This document shows positions 4,242-5,272 of a stretch of 5,272 nucleotides of DNA, in pieces. Origin of the DNA: Deltaproteobacteria bacterium (GTDB taxonomy: Bacteria; Desulfobacterota; Desulfobacteria; Desulfobacterales; JAUVVS01); the NCBI GenBank assembly GCA_030604545.1, contig JAUVVS010000178.1, positions 1 to 5,272 of the forward strand, given 5' to 3'. The notes below the pieces were generated by a model, which worked only from the letters and a program-made list of their open reading frames with translations, did not search any database and was not told the DNA's origin. Numbering within the stretch: position 1 is the first letter of the stretch; the number at the start of each line of letters is the position of its first letter. The translations under genes were made by a program, and so were the position numbers.

Positions 4242-5272
4242 ATGGCTTACAATGCAGTAGAAATGGCTGACTGGCAGATCTCCGAGGCGGCAGAAGCAAA
4301 TATGCCTACGCCGGATGAGTGGAGAGAGAAACTTGGTCTTGAAAAAGAAGAAATGCTTCCCATGGGCAGACTGGCCAAACTTGATTTTCTCAAAATCATA
4401 AAACGGCTGGAAGATAAGCCCGATGGAAAGTACATTGAGGTGACTGCGATAACACCCACCCCGCTTGGTGAGGGAAAAAGCACCACCTCATGTGGTCTAA
4501 TGGAAGGTATGGGTAAAATCGGCTTAAATGTTGGAGGCGCTCTCAGACAGCCTTCAGGCGGTCCCACCATGAATATTAAGGGAACCGCGGCCGGAGGCGG
4601 CAATTCCCTGCTTATCCCCATGACCGAATTTTCCCTTGGGTTGACTGGTGATATCAACGACATCATGAATGCCCACAACCTGGCCATGGTAGCAATGACC
4701 GCCCGCATGCAGCACGAGCGCAATTACAATGACGAACAGCTACAAAGGCTAACAGGCATGAGACGTTTCAATATCGATCCAACTCGCGTGGAACTGGGCT
4801 GGATCATTGACTTTTGTGCTCAATCCTTAAGAAATATTGTTATAGGTCTGGGCGGACGTATGGACGGCTTTACCATGCAGTCAAGGTTTGGCATTGCCGT
4901 CGGTTCAGAACTTATGGCCATCCTTTCCATTATAAAGGATTTGGCGGATTTAAGGAAGCGTCTTGATGAAGTCACGGTGGCTTTTGATAAAAGCGGCAAA
5001 CCTGTTACCACCGGCGATCTTGAATGCGGCGGCGCTATGACGGCATGGATGCGAAACACTATCAACCCGACCCTTATGTGTACGGCCGAATACCAGCCTT
5101 GCATGGTTCATGCCGGACCTTTTGCCAATATCGCCGTGGGTCAGTCTTCCATCATCGCTGACCGAATCGGTCTGAAGATGTTTGATTACCATGTTACCGA
5201 AAGCGGGTTCGGGGCCGATATTGGATTTGAGAAATTCTGGAACGTAAAGTGCCGTTACAGCGGCTTGAAACC
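4242..5272 (+). CDS. fhs: Formate-tetrahydrofolate ligase (formyl-THF synthetase), 3' partial, divergent type
   Basis: The enzyme makes 10-formyl-THF from formate, THF and ATP in the cytoplasm, the entry to the methyl branch of the Wood-Ljungdahl pathway. In acetate-oxidising sulfate reducers it can run in reverse and yield ATP. The visible 343 residues (family about 560-590) run off the window end. Family marks: P-loop TPTPLGEGKST 71-81, LRQPSGGP 101-108, IKGTAAGGGNS 112-122, the PMTEFSLGLTGDIND block 126-140, RNIVIGLGG 197-205, HAGPFANIA 290-298, and TESGFGADIG 319-328 followed by KCRYSGLK at the cut. Several usually conserved positions differ: LREPS is LRQPS (Gln103, aligning by spacing from P-loop Lys79 to Glu98 of the Moorella enzyme), FGIKGG is MNIKGT, and IAHGCNS is IAVGQSS. 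From memory this variant recurs in Desulfobacterota, so it is probably a subfamily and not damage. The strong ribosome site supports the start. Confidence 0.95.
   Translation, partial: MAYNAVEMADWQISEAAEANMPTPDEWREKLGLEKEEMLPMGRLAKLDFLKIIKRLEDKPDGKYIEVTAITPTPLGEGKSTTSCGLMEGMGKIGLNVGGALRQPSGGPTMNIKGTAAGGGNSLLIPMTEFSLGLTGDINDIMNAHNLAMVAMTARMQHERNYNDEQLQRLTGMRRFNIDPTRVELGWIIDFCAQSLRNIVIGLGGRMDGFTMQSRFGIAVGSELMAILSIIKDLADLRKRLDEVTVAFDKSGKPVTTGDLECGGAMTAWMRNTINPTLMCTAEYQPCMVHAGPFANIAVGQSSIIADRIGLKMFDYHVTESGFGADIGFEKFWNVKCRYSGLK

Noticed and set aside
4247..4723. Long minus-strand open frame (158 codons) opposite fhs
   Set aside because: It is a shadow of the fhs coding strand; the translation resembles no known protein, and the plus strand codes a well-conserved enzyme here.

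Overview
This window looks like the chromosome of an anaerobic Desulfobacterota-type bacterium (Desulfobacterales-like). That is an inference from three things: a formyl-tetrahydrofolate synthetase of a divergent type, AT-rich intergenic DNA full of short inverted-repeat elements, and a four-helix-bundle gene remnant. No rRNA or other marker gene is present to fix the taxonomy.

Positions 2-3215 hold two overlapping plus-strand genes for a heterodimeric ABC exporter. The first has lost its 5' end to the window edge; the second is complete at 666 residues. Their motifs are complementary. The first has a canonical LSGGQ signature but Asp where the catalytic Glu should be. The second has the catalytic Glu but a degenerate ISSGE signature. 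Together they would form one working and one degenerate ATP site, as in BmrCD or TM287/288. The second subunit also has about 85 residues inserted between TM1 and TM2, as in BmrD.

Positions 3216-4241 (about 1 kb) contain no intact gene of recognised function, but are not empty. In order they hold a degenerate 8-bp tandem repeat just after the exporter stop codon; a 154-bp MITE-like element; a truncated minus-strand four-helix-bundle (23S rRNA intervening-sequence-protein type) reading frame; and a second, 198-bp MITE-like element. The two elements share terminal inverted repeats around TTCGTAAAAAGT, and each is flanked by a perfect 6-bp direct repeat (AATTTT and ATATTT). Their cores are unrelated. 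One is built from heptad repeats in inverted orientation; the other is a long imperfect hairpin with a palindrome at its centre.

From 4242 to the window end lies the first 343 codons of fhs (formate-tetrahydrofolate ligase), with a strong Shine-Dalgarno. Its start codon is only 40 bp past the end of the second element, so this element forms most of its immediate upstream region. Fhs would serve the methyl branch of the Wood-Ljungdahl pathway or one-carbon metabolism. The exporter and fhs have no evident functional link.
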